Below are positions 27,104 to 35,613 of a stretch of 52,985 nucleotides of DNA, one piece after another. Under the pieces are notes generated by a model that ran no database searches, had not been told where the DNA came from, and saw nothing but the letters and a program-made list of their open reading frames with translations. A program made the translations under genes and the position numbers. Position 1 is the stretch's first letter; every line of letters starts with the position of its first letter. Source of the stretch: Fibrobacteria bacterium (GTDB lineage: Bacteria > Fibrobacterota > Fibrobacteria > UBA11236); NCBI GenBank assembly GCA_017881725.1, contig JADGQO010000154.1, forward strand, positions 1 through 52,985, in the 5' to 3' direction.

Positions 27104-27229
27104 CCGGGTCCGGTTTCCTTTCGGCAATCGGAACCAAACCGTCCGGTAAGGCGGTCACGCAGCGGTGCCTTCTGGCAATTCAAGGCATAGGGAGGTAGCT
27201 TAACAGCAATCACAGAATAAGGAGCGGAT

Positions 27230-28135
27230 ATGTACGTCATCTTAGGCGCGACTGGAAAAGTGGGCGGAGCTGCGGCGGCGAAATTATTGGCCCTGGGTAA
27301 GCCGGTCCGGGCCGTCGGACGCAATGCGGAAAAGCTGGCGGCGCTGGCCAAGCTGGGCGCGGAAATCGCGGTTGGATCGATGGAGGACAGCGTGTTCCTG
27401 GCCAAGAGCATGGTGGGAGCCAAGTCCGTTTTCGCCATGATCCCGCCGGACATGCAAACCCCGGACATCCATGCCCATTACGATAAAATCGGAACGGCCG
27501 TCGTCAAGGCCATCGTCGAGGCCAAGGTAACCCACGTGGTACACCTGTCGAGCTTGGGCGCGCATTTGCCGGAAGGCACGGGCCCCATCGCCGGCCTGCA
27601 CCGCCAGGAACAGCGGCTGAACGCCTTATCGGGGGTCAGTGTCCTGCATTTGCGCCCCGGTTATTTCATGGAGAATTTGTACGGATCCATCCCGATCATC
27701 AAAGGCATGGGCATCAACGGATCCGCGCTGCGCGGGGATTTGATCATGTCCGTCATCGCCTCCAAGGACGTGGGGGAAGTCGCGGCCTTGCGGCTTCAAA
27801 AGCGGGATTTCACCGGGAAGTCGGCGCAGGAATTGGTCGGCCAGCGGGATTTAAACATGACTCAGATCACCATTGTGATTGGCCGGGCCATCGGAAAACC
27901 CGATTTGAAATATGTGCAATTTCCGTACCCGGATGCTTTGCAGGGAATGATAGGCGCGGGCATGTCGCAGAGCATGGCGGAAAACTTCGTCGCGATGAGC
28001 CGCGCGCTTAATGAAGGCTTGATTCCTCACACGCCGCGAAATTCGGCAAATACCACAACTTCTTCCATTGAAGAGTTCGCGCAAGCCTTCGCCAAAGTCT
28101 ATGCGAAAGAAACAGGCGACGCCCGAGCATGGTAA
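27230..28135 (+). CDS. NmrA-type NAD(P)-binding reductase (atypical SDR)
   Basis: 301 residues with a Rossmann start MYVILGATGKVGGAAAAKLLALG (GATGxxG nucleotide loop), followed by PVRAVGRN and THVVHLSSLGAH. The catalytic Tyr-x3-Lys of classical SDRs is not seen, as usual for NmrA/HSCARG-like proteins, which act as redox sensors or as quinone or isoflavone reductases. The end has a helical tail. Ribosome site AAGGAG. It is alone between the receptor operon (126 nt away) and the possible small RNA. The substrate cannot be told. Confidence 0.85.
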   Translation: MYVILGATGKVGGAAAAKLLALGKPVRAVGRNAEKLAALAKLGAEIAVGSMEDSVFLAKSMVGAKSVFAMIPPDMQTPDIHAHYDKIGTAVVKAIVEAKVTHVVHLSSLGAHLPEGTGPIAGLHRQEQRLNALSGVSVLHLRPGYFMENLYGSIPIIKGMGINGSALRGDLIMSVIASKDVGEVAALRLQKRDFTGKSAQELVGQRDLNMTQITIVIGRAIGKPDLKYVQFPYPDALQGMIGAGMSQSMAENFVAMSRALNEGLIPHTPRNSANTTTSSIEEFAQAFAKVYAKETGDARAW

Positions 28136-28162
28136 GCAAAAGTAAACATGGGCGAAATCGGC

Positions 28163-28191
28163 TTGCTTTTCCGGATTTTGGGCTGTAAACT
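28163..28191 (+). promoter_or_regulatory. Possible sigma-70-type promoter for a small RNA
   Basis: TTGCTT at 28163-28168 and TAAACT at 28186-28191, separated by 17 nt. Matches to consensus are moderate (3/6 and 4/6). It is placed so that a transcript would start near 28198, just before the two hairpins described next. Confidence 0.3.
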
Positions 28192-28197
28192 AAGGTA

Positions 28198-28305
28198 AAG
28201 CGCGGTAGTAGGAACCTCCCCACCTTTCCTGCTAATGTGATGGCCCGGTGGCCCATAGTGTCTCGACTCCAAAATTTCGAAACACTTTCGCCGGGCCTTT
28301 CTTTT
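28198..28305 (+). ncRNA. Candidate structured small RNA with terminator
   Basis: Two stem-loops in a gene-free region. The first pairs 28206-28214 with 28226-28234 (one G-U pair) and exposes the loop CCTCCCCACCT, which resembles an anti-Shine-Dalgarno sequence. The second pairs GGCCCGG (28242-28248) with CCGGGCC (28291-28297), with an inner AGTGT/ACACT stem, and is followed by a T-rich tail from 28298, as in a terminator. It could instead be a long terminator and leader remnant for the NmrA gene. No known RNA family was recognised. Confidence 0.35.
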
Positions 28306-28526
28306 CCCCCTTTTTTCTTTTATCCGCCCATGGCGGTAAGCGATGTCCTCGTCGCGTCCCACCGTAGCTTTGGTGTTACCGGGGTATTCATCCATTGGAA
28401 ACGCGCGTAACCCGGACTCTTCCAGGGAGATAATCGCTTCCGGGAATTCGGGGAAAATTTCCGGGCCAGGGTCGGGGAAAGCACGTAATTTATGGACCGC
28501 TCCGGCAAAGGTGATTGGATAAGGGA

Positions 28527-31169
28527 ATGATGAAGGAAATGATGAATCGCTTCCGCCTCGTCTTCGGCATCGCGGCATTTTTAGTTATGGGAATCTCTTC
28601 CCCCCGGGCCGCGGACCTGCATGGTCGGGTCATTGACCGCGGGACTTTACGTCCGGACGGTTCCGCGCGCGGAATTTCCGGCGTCCAAATCAGCGTGTAC
28701 GATGGAAAACGGAATCTGGGTTCCGCCATTACCGGCGCGCGCGGCCAATACCGTATCCGCAAGGTTACGGCGGGACATTGCCGGGCGACCTATCGGGCGC
28801 GCGGCTATTTCCCCGCCACGGTGACGCGCGAATATTCTCCTCTCGATACCCTGGCGCGCGACGTCTACCTGGACGCCGATCGCGAGGAGCCGGCTGCCTC
28901 CACCGCCAAGGGGAAAACCAAACCGGATTCAAAGTCCGGCGGCTATTATTCCGGAGTCGCGCATGGGCTGCTGTTCCTGGCGCATTTGCCCGCTTTCTTC
29001 CGCGAGAGCGCGGAGGATTCGGTCATCCGCATGTCGGCGTATTTCGACGCGCGGGATTCCTCGGAGGATTACGTGGGTGTGTTCGCCGAGCTATTGTGGG
29101 AAGAATTCCAAACCCAGCATCGTCCCCTGGAAACGCGTTACTATCTGGCTGCGGCCCTGGCCCCGCTCCTGGATTCCGTGGGTTGGGGAAAGGCGCGCGG
29201 CATGTCCCGTTACTTGGATGTTACCCCGGATGCCGTTCACGAGGCCGTCCAGGCGTTGCAGGACGCGCTTCGCGATCCCAAGCGGATTCCCGGTCCCAAG
29301 GAGGCGCGCAAGCTGCGCGTCAGCCCAGCTCTCCTCGCGCAATTGGCCGGTGATAGGCTGGCAGGATCCACCCTTCCGGATCGCTTCCGGAACCGTTTCC
29401 TGGCCCAATGGAAAAAAATCTGGGGCCAGGAGTTGGCGCCTCCCGGGGAAGCGATCGAAGACAGTGGGATTTTTTCACCTGGAGCCGTAATCGCGGGATT
29501 GGCGGCGGCGAAACCCCGCAACCAGGAGGTGCAATACCTTCTCGGCCGGGGTTTGTACGCTCAGCGGAATTACGATGGAGCCGTCAACGCCTTCAGCATT
29601 GCCAATCGCCTGGCGGGCAGCCTGCCTTCGGCGCGTTATCTTGAGGCCATGGCGCTCATCAAGCTGGGACGCGAGCAGGAGGCGCTGGGACGTTTCCAGG
29701 CCTTGCGAGAATCGCCCTCCGCGTTTTGGAAAGCCAAGGCATTTATCGGCCTGGCTTTGCTGGAAGAGCGCGAGCAACGGCATGCCGAGGCGGCGGGAGA
29801 TCTGTGGCATGCGCAGAAATTAATCCCGGAGGCGGAAACGGTTTACCTGTTGGCGGAGGCCTCCCTGAAGTTGACGACCCGCGCCGACGTGGAAAAACTG
29901 CTTCAGGCCCAGGCCGACGCGCGCGGGGGCGATGCGCGGGCCCAATACTGGCTGGGCCGGTACGCCGAAGAGAATCAGCAAAGCGGCGTGGCCGAGGACC
30001 ATTACCGCAAGGCATGGGACGCTTCCCCGGCGCCGGAATTCGCCGAGGCTTTGAGCCGCCTATACCTTTCCCGCGACGAGTTCGCCAATGCCCTGGCGCT
30101 TTTGGAGCCCATGCGCGGAAGGCTCACCGACGAGGGCCGCAAATATTTCGCGCAATGCCTTTTCCAAAGCGGACGGGTTTTGGAATCGGTCAAGGAATTC
30201 CAAATCGCCTATGCCGGGCGCCCAACGCCGGAATTGCTGGCGCAATACGTGGACGCCCTGGTGCTGGCGGGCCGCTCGGCCGAGGGGTTGGCCCTGGCGT
30301 CGGCCTTTCCGGATCAAACCCATCCGCTGGTGCGCTTCGCCGTGGCCAAATCGGCGGCGGCGAGCCATAATCCCGATCGCGCCCAACCGATTTTGGAAGA
30401 ACTCGTGAAGGCGGATGAGACCAAAGCCGAGTACCATTTTTATTTGGGATTATGTCATTACGAAAATCACGCCTGGGACAAGGCGAAATCCGAATTTCAG
30501 GACGCGCTCCAATACCGGCAGGACTATCTGGAGGCCACCTATTTTTCCGGGTTGTGTCTGGTCAAACTGGGCAATGCCCAGGGTGCGCGGAATTTATTCA
30601 ACGAGCTCAGCTCGCGCAATTCGGCGGACTGGAAAGCCAAGGGATTCCTCGGCGTGGGGCTGGCCTTTGCATCCGAAGGGAAGCCCGATGCGGCGGAAAA
30701 CTTCCTGCGGAAATCCCTGGACGCGGTGGAAACGGCGGAGGCCGAAGCGGCTTTAGCATTATCCATGCGCCGCAATGGCGGTCCGGAAACCTGGGTGCCT
30801 TTGGCCAAGAAAGCTTATGCCTTGGATCCGAACCAACCTCGGGCTGTCCTCGCCATGGCCGAGGTGCTGATCGCGTTAGGCAAAAAAACTCCGGCGCTGT
30901 CGCTGCTGAAAAAAGCCGCGGATGTCCGGCCTAAATCCTGCGAATTGTTATTGGGATTGGACAAGGCGCAGTATTTGACCGGCGCCTATCCCGCCGCGCG
31001 CGTTACCGGCACGGCGGCCATGGAGGCCTGCCCTCAGGAACCTTCCGCGTTTTTCTATGCCGCGTTATCGGCGGACAAACTGCAATCCCGTAAGGAGGCG
31101 GAGGATGCGTTTAAGGGTTATCGCAAGGCGGGCGGCGATATGAGTCAGGTTCCGGAGGCCTACCGCTGA
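28527..31169 (+). CDS. Long TPR-repeat protein with N-terminal carboxypeptidase-regulatory-like domain
   Basis: About 880 residues. Several starts are close together: TTG at 28515 and ATGs at 28527, 28530, 28539 and 28542; AAGGGA and AAGGA sites could serve them. A signal peptide follows (FRLVFGIAAFLVMGISSPRAA). Residues about 35-120 form a carboxypeptidase-regulatory/CNA-B-like domain (GRVIDRGTLRPDG, GVQISVYDGKRNLGSAITGARGQYRI). From about 330 to the end there are repeated TPR units (VQYLLGRGLYAQRNYDGAVNAFSIANRL, AEYHFYLGLCHYENHAWDKAKSEFQDAL and more). TPR arrays bind partner proteins; this one probably works in the periplasm. No enzyme domain is seen. The stop is followed 29 nt later by repeat copy 2. 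Confidence 0.75.
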   Translation: MMKEMMNRFRLVFGIAAFLVMGISSPRAADLHGRVIDRGTLRPDGSARGISGVQISVYDGKRNLGSAITGARGQYRIRKVTAGHCRATYRARGYFPATVTREYSPLDTLARDVYLDADREEPAASTAKGKTKPDSKSGGYYSGVAHGLLFLAHLPAFFRESAEDSVIRMSAYFDARDSSEDYVGVFAELLWEEFQTQHRPLETRYYLAAALAPLLDSVGWGKARGMSRYLDVTPDAVHEAVQALQDALRDPKRIPGPKEARKLRVSPALLAQLAGDRLAGSTLPDRFRNRFLAQWKKIWGQELAPPGEAIEDSGIFSPGAVIAGLAAAKPRNQEVQYLLGRGLYAQRNYDGAVNAFSIANRLAGSLPSARYLEAMALIKLGREQEALGRFQALRESPSAFWKAKAFIGLALLEEREQRHAEAAGDLWHAQKLIPEAETVYLLAEASLKLTTRADVEKLLQAQADARGGDARAQYWLGRYAEENQQSGVAEDHYRKAWDASPAPEFAEALSRLYLSRDEFANALALLEPMRGRLTDEGRKYFAQCLFQSGRVLESVKEFQIAYAGRPTPELLAQYVDALVLAGRSAEGLALASAFPDQTHPLVRFAVAKSAAASHNPDRAQPILEELVKADETKAEYHFYLGLCHYENHAWDKAKSEFQDALQYRQDYLEATYFSGLCLVKLGNAQGARNLFNELSSRNSADWKAKGFLGVGLAFASEGKPDAAENFLRKSLDAVETAEAEAALALSMRRNGGPETWVPLAKKAYALDPNQPRAVLAMAEVLIALGKKTPALSLLKKAADVRPKSCELLLGLDKAQYLTGAYPAARVTGTAAMEACPQEPSAFFYAALSADKLQSRKEAEDAFKGYRKAGGDMSQVPEAYR

Positions 31170-31182
31170 GGCGGTTGACGCG

Positions 31183-31255
31183 CGCGGATGACGGATGCGC
31201 GCGGATCGACGCGGGCCCTGCGGCCTCGGTAGGCGTCCCTGCGGTCCCGGTAGGC
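31183..31255 (+). repeat. Intergenic repeat, copy 2
   Basis: Core begins at 31199 (GCGCGGATCGACGCGGGCCC), with a partial extra head (CGCGCGGATGACGG) just before it. The motif CGGTAGGC follows twice. It sits between the TPR gene and the oxidoreductase gene. Confidence 0.75.
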
Positions 31256-31398
31256 TTCCATGGTGGTCCCCACTCCGAATTCAATCGCATCCGGTACGCG
31301 AATGCTTTCCGCTTCCGAATCCCCTCCGAAAAAAATATGTTCTCAGCGAGACCAGATCCAATTTCCATAACCCCCGTCTTTATCCCCCGGAGATCCCG

Positions 31399-32334
31399 AT
31401 GAAAGCCATCCGAATCCATGCCTACGGCAATGCCGACGTCCTCAAGTACGAAGACGCGCCCGTGCCCATCCTCGCCGCCGACGAAGTCCTCATCCGCGTC
31501 GTGGCCGCTTCCGTCAATCCCGTGGACTGGAAAATCCGCGAAGGCTATTTGCAGAAAATGATCACCTATCCCATGCCGTTCATTCCGGGGTGGGACGTAT
31601 CCGGCGTGGTGGAAGCGGTGGGCGCGAACGCCTCGCGTTTCAAAAAAGGCGATGCCGTCTTTTCCCGGCCCGACCTCAAACGCAACGGCACTTACGCCGA
31701 ATACGTGGCCGTCCGCGAATCGGAAATCGCGCTTAAGCCCAAAACCCTTTCCCATGTGGAATCCGCCTCCCTGCCTCTGACGGGCATCACCGCCTGGGAA
31801 GCCCTGTTTACCGTCGCCAAACTCACAGCCGGGCAAAGGGTCTTGATCCATGCGGCCTCCGGCGGCGTGGGCTCGCTCGCGGTACAATTGGCCAAGGCCC
31901 ATGGCGCGCATGTCGTAGCCACCACCTCCGCGAAAAATCGCCCCCTGGTGGAATCGCTCGGCGCGGACGAAATCATCGATTATCACGGCCAAAATTTCGC
32001 GCAGGAGGCGAAGGACATCGACGTGGTGTTCGATACTTTGGGCGGCGAAGTTCAGAATGCCTCCTGGTCCGTGCTCAAGCCGGGCGGCATCCTCGTGTCC
32101 ATCGCGAGCCAACCCTCGCAGGAGAAAGCGCAATCCCTGGGCATGCGTGGCGCGTTCCTCTTCATCGAACCCAACCCCAAAGTGCTGGAACAATTGGCGC
32201 AGCATATCGACACGGGAAAAATCCGACCCGTGATCGGCGCGGAGTTCGGCCTGAAGGACGCGGCCCAGGCGCAAGCCCTCAGCCAAACGGGACGGGCGGT
32301 GGGAAAGATCGTCCTCTACGTGGGACAGCCGTAA
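31399..32334 (+). CDS. Zinc-independent MDR oxidoreductase (quinone-reductase-like, NADP-dependent)
   Basis: 311 residues from the ATG at 31399, with CGGAG upstream; the frame is open further back but that part is repeat sequence. Features of medium-chain reductases: MKAIRIHAYGNADVLKYEDAP, PVDWKIREGYL, PFIPGWDVSGVVEAVG, and a nucleotide loop AASGGVGSLAVQLAKA, then VVATTSAKN, which suggests NADPH. Zinc-binding residues are absent. Expected to reduce quinones or alpha,beta-unsaturated carbonyls. It is alone in its transcription unit, flanked by repeat copies 2 and 3. Confidence 0.9.
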   Translation: MKAIRIHAYGNADVLKYEDAPVPILAADEVLIRVVAASVNPVDWKIREGYLQKMITYPMPFIPGWDVSGVVEAVGANASRFKKGDAVFSRPDLKRNGTYAEYVAVRESEIALKPKTLSHVESASLPLTGITAWEALFTVAKLTAGQRVLIHAASGGVGSLAVQLAKAHGAHVVATTSAKNRPLVESLGADEIIDYHGQNFAQEAKDIDVVFDTLGGEVQNASWSVLKPGGILVSIASQPSQEKAQSLGMRGAFLFIEPNPKVLEQLAQHIDTGKIRPVIGAEFGLKDAAQAQALSQTGRAVGKIVLYVGQP

Positions 32335-32392
32335 CGGGCCGTTAGGAACGGAGCGTTGAGAACCGGGCGTTGTCCGTGATGTACGATTTGCA

Positions 32393-32460
32393 GCGCGGAT
32401 CGACGCGGGCTCCGTGGTCCCGGTAGGCGCGCCCCTGTAGGCGGCCCGCAGGACTTCGCG
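32393..32460 (+). repeat. Intergenic repeat, copy 3
   Basis: Core begins at 32393, 58 nt after the oxidoreductase stop. CCGGTAGGCGCGCCCC and GTAGGCGGCCCGC follow. It lies in the convergent region before the end of the eboB-like gene. Confidence 0.75.
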
Positions 32461-32562
32461 GTTTGGCACAATGGCTACGTCACCTGCGAGTTACCTGACC
32501 CTCGCCGCCTGCCCCGGAACGCGCAGCCGGCCGACGCCCGCGCGGACTTTTTCAACACCCTG

Positions 32563-33480
32563 TTAAACGATCAGCCGCGAAAGATCCGGGTTTTCCGGTC
32601 CGCCCCCGCGCAGCAAACTGTTGCCCGCGAATTCCTGGGTCAGATCGGGCCGCACCATGTCCAGCCAATCCTTCTCGTTGAATTGCCCGCTTTGCCCGTA
32701 CGCGAGAATCGCGTTGCCGTAGCAGATGGCGTTCACCGTCGCTTCCGGAATTCCTTCTTCCAGCATCAGGTTGGCCGTCTTGGGCACGGCCAGGGCGTCG
32801 CTGATGCCCCAGTCGGCGCTGGAGTCGGCGATGATGCGCTCGGAGCCGTAGCGCCGCGCGATGTCCACCATGCGCTTGTTGCCCATCTTGGTCTTGGGAT
32901 AGATGGTGAAGGCCGTCCAGAAGCCCCGGTCCAAAACTTCCTTGGCCGTCTCCTCGTTGTTGTGATCGATGACCACGCGCGCGGGAGACAATCCGTGCTC
33001 GATGCAAATGTCCATGCTGCGGCTGGTGCCCACTTTTTTATTGCGGTGCGGCGTATGAATCATCACCGGCAAATCCAATTCCTTGGCCATGTCCAATTGG
33101 ATGCGGAAATATTTTTCCTCCGCCGCGGTCATCTCGTCGAAGCCGATTTCCCCGATGGCGACTACGCCTTCCTTGCCGGCGAAACGCGGGATCAAGTCCA
33201 TCACCTCTTCGGCCAAGGCCTCGTTGTTGGCTTCCTTGGAGTTGAGCCCGATGGTGCAATAATGCTTGATGCCGAATTGCGAAGCCCTGAATCTTTCGAA
33301 GCCGACGATGCTGGAGAAGTAGTCCTTAAAGGTGCCGAGTTCCGTACGCGGCTGGCCCACCCAAAAGGCCGGCTCGATGACGGCCACGATGCCGGCGGCG
33401 GCCATGGCGGTGTAATCGTCCGTCGTGCGGGACACCATGTGGATATGCGGGTCGATATAACGTTTCGGATTATTCGCCAT
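32563..33480 (-). CDS. TatD-family metal-dependent hydrolase, EboB-like
   Basis: 305 residues, cytoplasmic. Amidohydrolase/TatD markers: HxH in IDPHIHM (about 10-15), Glu in AIGEIGFDE (about 108-116), His in MIHTPHRNKK, His in VVIDHNNEE and Asp in IIADSSADWG, giving a two-metal site. The gene overlaps eboA by 11 nt and is translated with it. A TatD-like hydrolase next to EboA is the hallmark of ebo clusters, which in cyanobacteria help move scytonemin monomers to the periplasm and in pseudomonads are tied to nematode repulsion; the reaction itself is unknown. The usual later genes (UbiA-like, dehydroquinate-synthase-like, TIM-barrel, phosphatase) are not here. Confidence 0.8.
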   Translation of the reverse strand: MANNPKRYIDPHIHMVSRTTDDYTAMAAAGIVAVIEPAFWVGQPRTELGTFKDYFSSIVGFERFRASQFGIKHYCTIGLNSKEANNEALAEEVMDLIPRFAGKEGVVAIGEIGFDEMTAAEEKYFRIQLDMAKELDLPVMIHTPHRNKKVGTSRSMDICIEHGLSPARVVIDHNNEETAKEVLDRGFWTAFTIYPKTKMGNKRMVDIARRYGSERIIADSSADWGISDALAVPKTANLMLEEGIPEATVNAICYGNAILAYGQSGQFNEKDWLDMVRPDLTQEFAGNSLLRGGGPENPDLSRLIV

Positions 33481-34327
33481 CGTAAAGCCTTTCCCAAGTC
33501 AATGCGCCGGTTTGCGCGGCCTCGGCCAATTCCGGGTGCGTGTAAATAATGCGCGCCGCTTCCGTGCGGGGGCTCGCATGCAGCGCCAGCGCCGCCGCGC
33601 GTTGCTCCAGCGGGGTTCCGGTGTTCAGCACTTTCTTCAAATCCTCCAGCGCGCGCGCGTCGGCGTGAGGACCGACGCAACGCCACAACTCGGGGCTGAA
33701 CGGACGGTCGGCCGCCCAACGCTCATGCGCCAAATCGTTCAGGATGCGGGCCAAGTCGGGATTGACGCGCCGGTCCAGGCCCACCACCAGATGCAGCGGA
33801 ACGCCGACGAAAAAAGTTTTGGTCACCATCTGGTTCCATCCCAGAGCGTCGAAATGCATCGCGGGGTAAGGATTGCGCACGGTCACGGCTTCGAACACGG
33901 ATTGAATATTGGAGCGGATGCCGTCGCGCGCCCGCGCCATATGGCCTTCCGGATGACCCAGCACGGCGATGGCTTTTTGCAAGGCCACGGCTTCGCCCAC
34001 GTCGGCGGTTTGGTAAACGCGATCCATCAGCTGGGACGATTTCGATCCGGGCGGCAAAGCCAAAAGCAAAGCGACGCGCGCGGCCTGTTCGCAAGTCCAA
34101 TCGGACGGATCCCATCCGGGCGACGCGGCCTGCGCGGAATCCAAATCCGCCGGGGCCAACTCCAACGGCGCCTTGCCGCTATGCCGCAGCGCGGAACTGT
34201 AGGCGGTATAAACATCCTTATCGGCCGCGCCCGTGGCCAAGAGTGTGGACTTTTCTTCCAGCCACGCCAAATCGGCGGCGGACAATCGTCCCTTCAACCA
34301 ATGCAGAACCAGTTTCTGTGGTGTCAA
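33470..34327 (-). CDS. eboA: EboA domain protein
   Basis: 285 residues from a TTG start at 34327, with AAGGA six nt upstream. The central motif NIQSVFEAVTVRNPYPAMHFDALGWNQMVTKTFFVG, followed by LVVGLDRRVNPDLARILNDLAHERWAADR, is the EboA signature. The flanks are helical with no enzyme motif and no signal peptide. EboA has no known reaction; it is found in ebo clusters beside a TatD-like hydrolase, as here. It starts divergently from the RMD1-type gene (230 nt apart), and the overlap with the hydrolase suggests translational coupling. A two-gene ebo set is short compared with the usual five or six genes. Confidence 0.8.
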   Translation of the reverse strand: MTPQKLVLHWLKGRLSAADLAWLEEKSTLLATGAADKDVYTAYSSALRHSGKAPLELAPADLDSAQAASPGWDPSDWTCEQAARVALLLALPPGSKSSQLMDRVYQTADVGEAVALQKAIAVLGHPEGHMARARDGIRSNIQSVFEAVTVRNPYPAMHFDALGWNQMVTKTFFVGVPLHLVVGLDRRVNPDLARILNDLAHERWAADRPFSPELWRCVGPHADARALEDLKKVLNTGTPLEQRAAALALHASPRTEAARIIYTHPELAEAAQTGALTWERLYDGE

Positions 34328-34508
34328 AAGCAGTCCTTTTCCTTACCAAGAAGATCCCAATAAAGATACAAAGTTGGCTCTCTCGGGTCCGCGCATCGCG
34401 GCCACTTCTCCCGATCCATCTCATGTCAATCTCGGGTCAAATTGTCCCCCCTGGAAGCTTCCCACGTCACCGGTAAAATCCGCGTCGGATTTCCCGGGAT
34501 TTCAGCGT

Positions 34509-34514
34509 TATAAT
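34509..34514 (+). promoter_or_regulatory. Candidate -10 box for the RMD1-type gene
   Basis: Perfect TATAAT at 34509-34514, about 44 nt before the ATG at 34558. No good -35 box is seen at 16-18 nt, so it would be a weak or activated promoter. Confidence 0.4.
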
Positions 34515-34557
34515 AGAGAGAGCCAGGCTCACCGGCCTGCGCAGGGAAACACGAGTC

Positions 34558-35408
34558 ATGCCCGAACCCCGCCACCTACTCACCATCCGGGCCTTCCAAA
34601 TCGCCGAGGCCATCGACATCAAGCGTTGCCGCGCGGGCCGCGAGCAAGGCGCGCGGAGTTCCGGGGCGATCTCATAGCCGCCGCTCCCCAAGAATTATTC
34701 TATCGCCGCCGCGTGGCTCCGACCGACGGCGCCGGTGGTGATGGCGAGCGCGACGAAGGCTATTTGTACCTGCTCGATTACGGCGTGGTCATTTTCGCCG
34801 GACACGGCGAAGCGGAAATGTTCCCGGTCATTGAAAAACTCAAGGACTTCTGCCGCGAGCCCCTGGACAACCGCGTGGGCGAGGACTTCCGCGTGCACGC
34901 GGACATGGCCGAACTCACCTTCGGATACAACGACATCCATGTGCCCGCCTTCAACGCCGACGTGCTCCGCATCGTCATGCTCTACGTGGGCCAATCCGCC
35001 GCGCTCGATCATTACGAAGAAGTAGTCACGCGCATGCTGGCCGAAACCGCGGGCTTCAGCCGCGAACTGGAAACCCACGGCAGCCTCAAAACCTCGCGCC
35101 GCAACGTCCAGCGTTTCATCGGCCGCACTCTGGGCGTGCGCAATCGCATGGTGGACAACCTCTACATCATGGACGCGCCCGACATGGCCTGGGAAAACGA
35201 ATACCTCGATCGCATCGATCGCGGCATGAAAAAAACCTTCGACATCATCGAGCGCTTCCGGGCCCTGGATTTCCAATTGCGCGAAATCCAGGAGAACCTG
35301 GAACTGTTCGCCGAGCTCCTGCAATTCCGGCAAAGCAACATGCTGGAATGGATCATCATCGCCCTCATCGTCATCGAAGTTTTGAACCTGTTCCGTTGTT
35401 CGCGATAA
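34558..35408 (+). pseudogene. RMD1/DUF155-family protein gene with a frameshift near 34652
   Basis: The N-terminus begins at ATG 34558 (MPEPRHLLTIRAFQIAEAIDIKRCRAGREQG) and runs to a stop at about 34677. The rest continues in another frame from about 34655: AEFRGDLIAAAPQELFYRRR, then YLLDYGVVIFAGHGEAEM and a helical part, ending in a C-terminal transmembrane helix (NMLEWIIIALIVIEVLNLF). Joined, they give one typical DUF155 protein of about 283 residues. The total length (851 nt) lacks one base, in the GCGCGCG run at 34649-34656. RMD1-like proteins are membrane-tethered, with yeast relatives in mitochondria and bacterial roles unclear. Genuine mutation or base-call error are both possible. Confidence 0.8.
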
Positions 35409-35427
35409 CTCAGCCTAAGCATCCTAA

Positions 35428-35485
35428 GCGCGGATCGACGCGGGCTCCGTAGACGCGGTCGGCGCGACTCCGAAGGCGCTCACTT
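35428..35485 (+). repeat. Intergenic repeat, copy 4
   Basis: Core begins at 35428, 19 nt after the RMD1-type stop. It is followed by CGGTCGGCGCGACTCCG. It ends about 64 nt before the cheA promoter. Confidence 0.75.
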
Positions 35486-35548
35486 GAACTTGTAAATTTC
35501 GTAACGTTTCAAAAAACCCTCCGCTCCGAAAGAAAACTTGAAAGATTC

Positions 35549-35578
35549 TTGACAGTGGTTTGGGCCAGCCCCTACTAT
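35549..35578 (+). promoter_or_regulatory. Sigma-70-type promoter of the chemosensory operon
   Basis: Perfect -35 box TTGACA (35549-35554) and -10 box TACTAT (35573-35578) with an 18-nt spacer. Transcription would begin near 35585. This rules out a start for cheA at the upstream TTG (35560) and favours the ATG at 35614. Confidence 0.65.
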
Positions 35579-35613
35579 CGAAACTGAGCCAAATAGTTTT
35601 TCTAAAACTGTTG

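Noticed and set aside
27104..27180. Weak hairpin after the TonB-dependent-receptor-like gene
   Set aside because: The stem is imperfect and no T-rich tail follows.
28099..28578. Minus-strand frame of 159 codons over the possible small RNA
   Set aside because: Pro/Arg/Lys-rich without motifs. It overlaps two plus-strand genes at its ends and has no ribosome site.
31111..32469. Minus-strand frame of 452 codons opposite the oxidoreductase
   Set aside because: Shadow frame. Parts of its text (PASIRA) come from the intergenic repeat and are not a protein motif.
20461..32570. Similar strings TTTTTTCAACGCC (20466) and CTTTTTCAACACC (32548)
   Set aside because: Two short partial matches in gene-end regions; too little to call a repeat or an insertion-sequence end.
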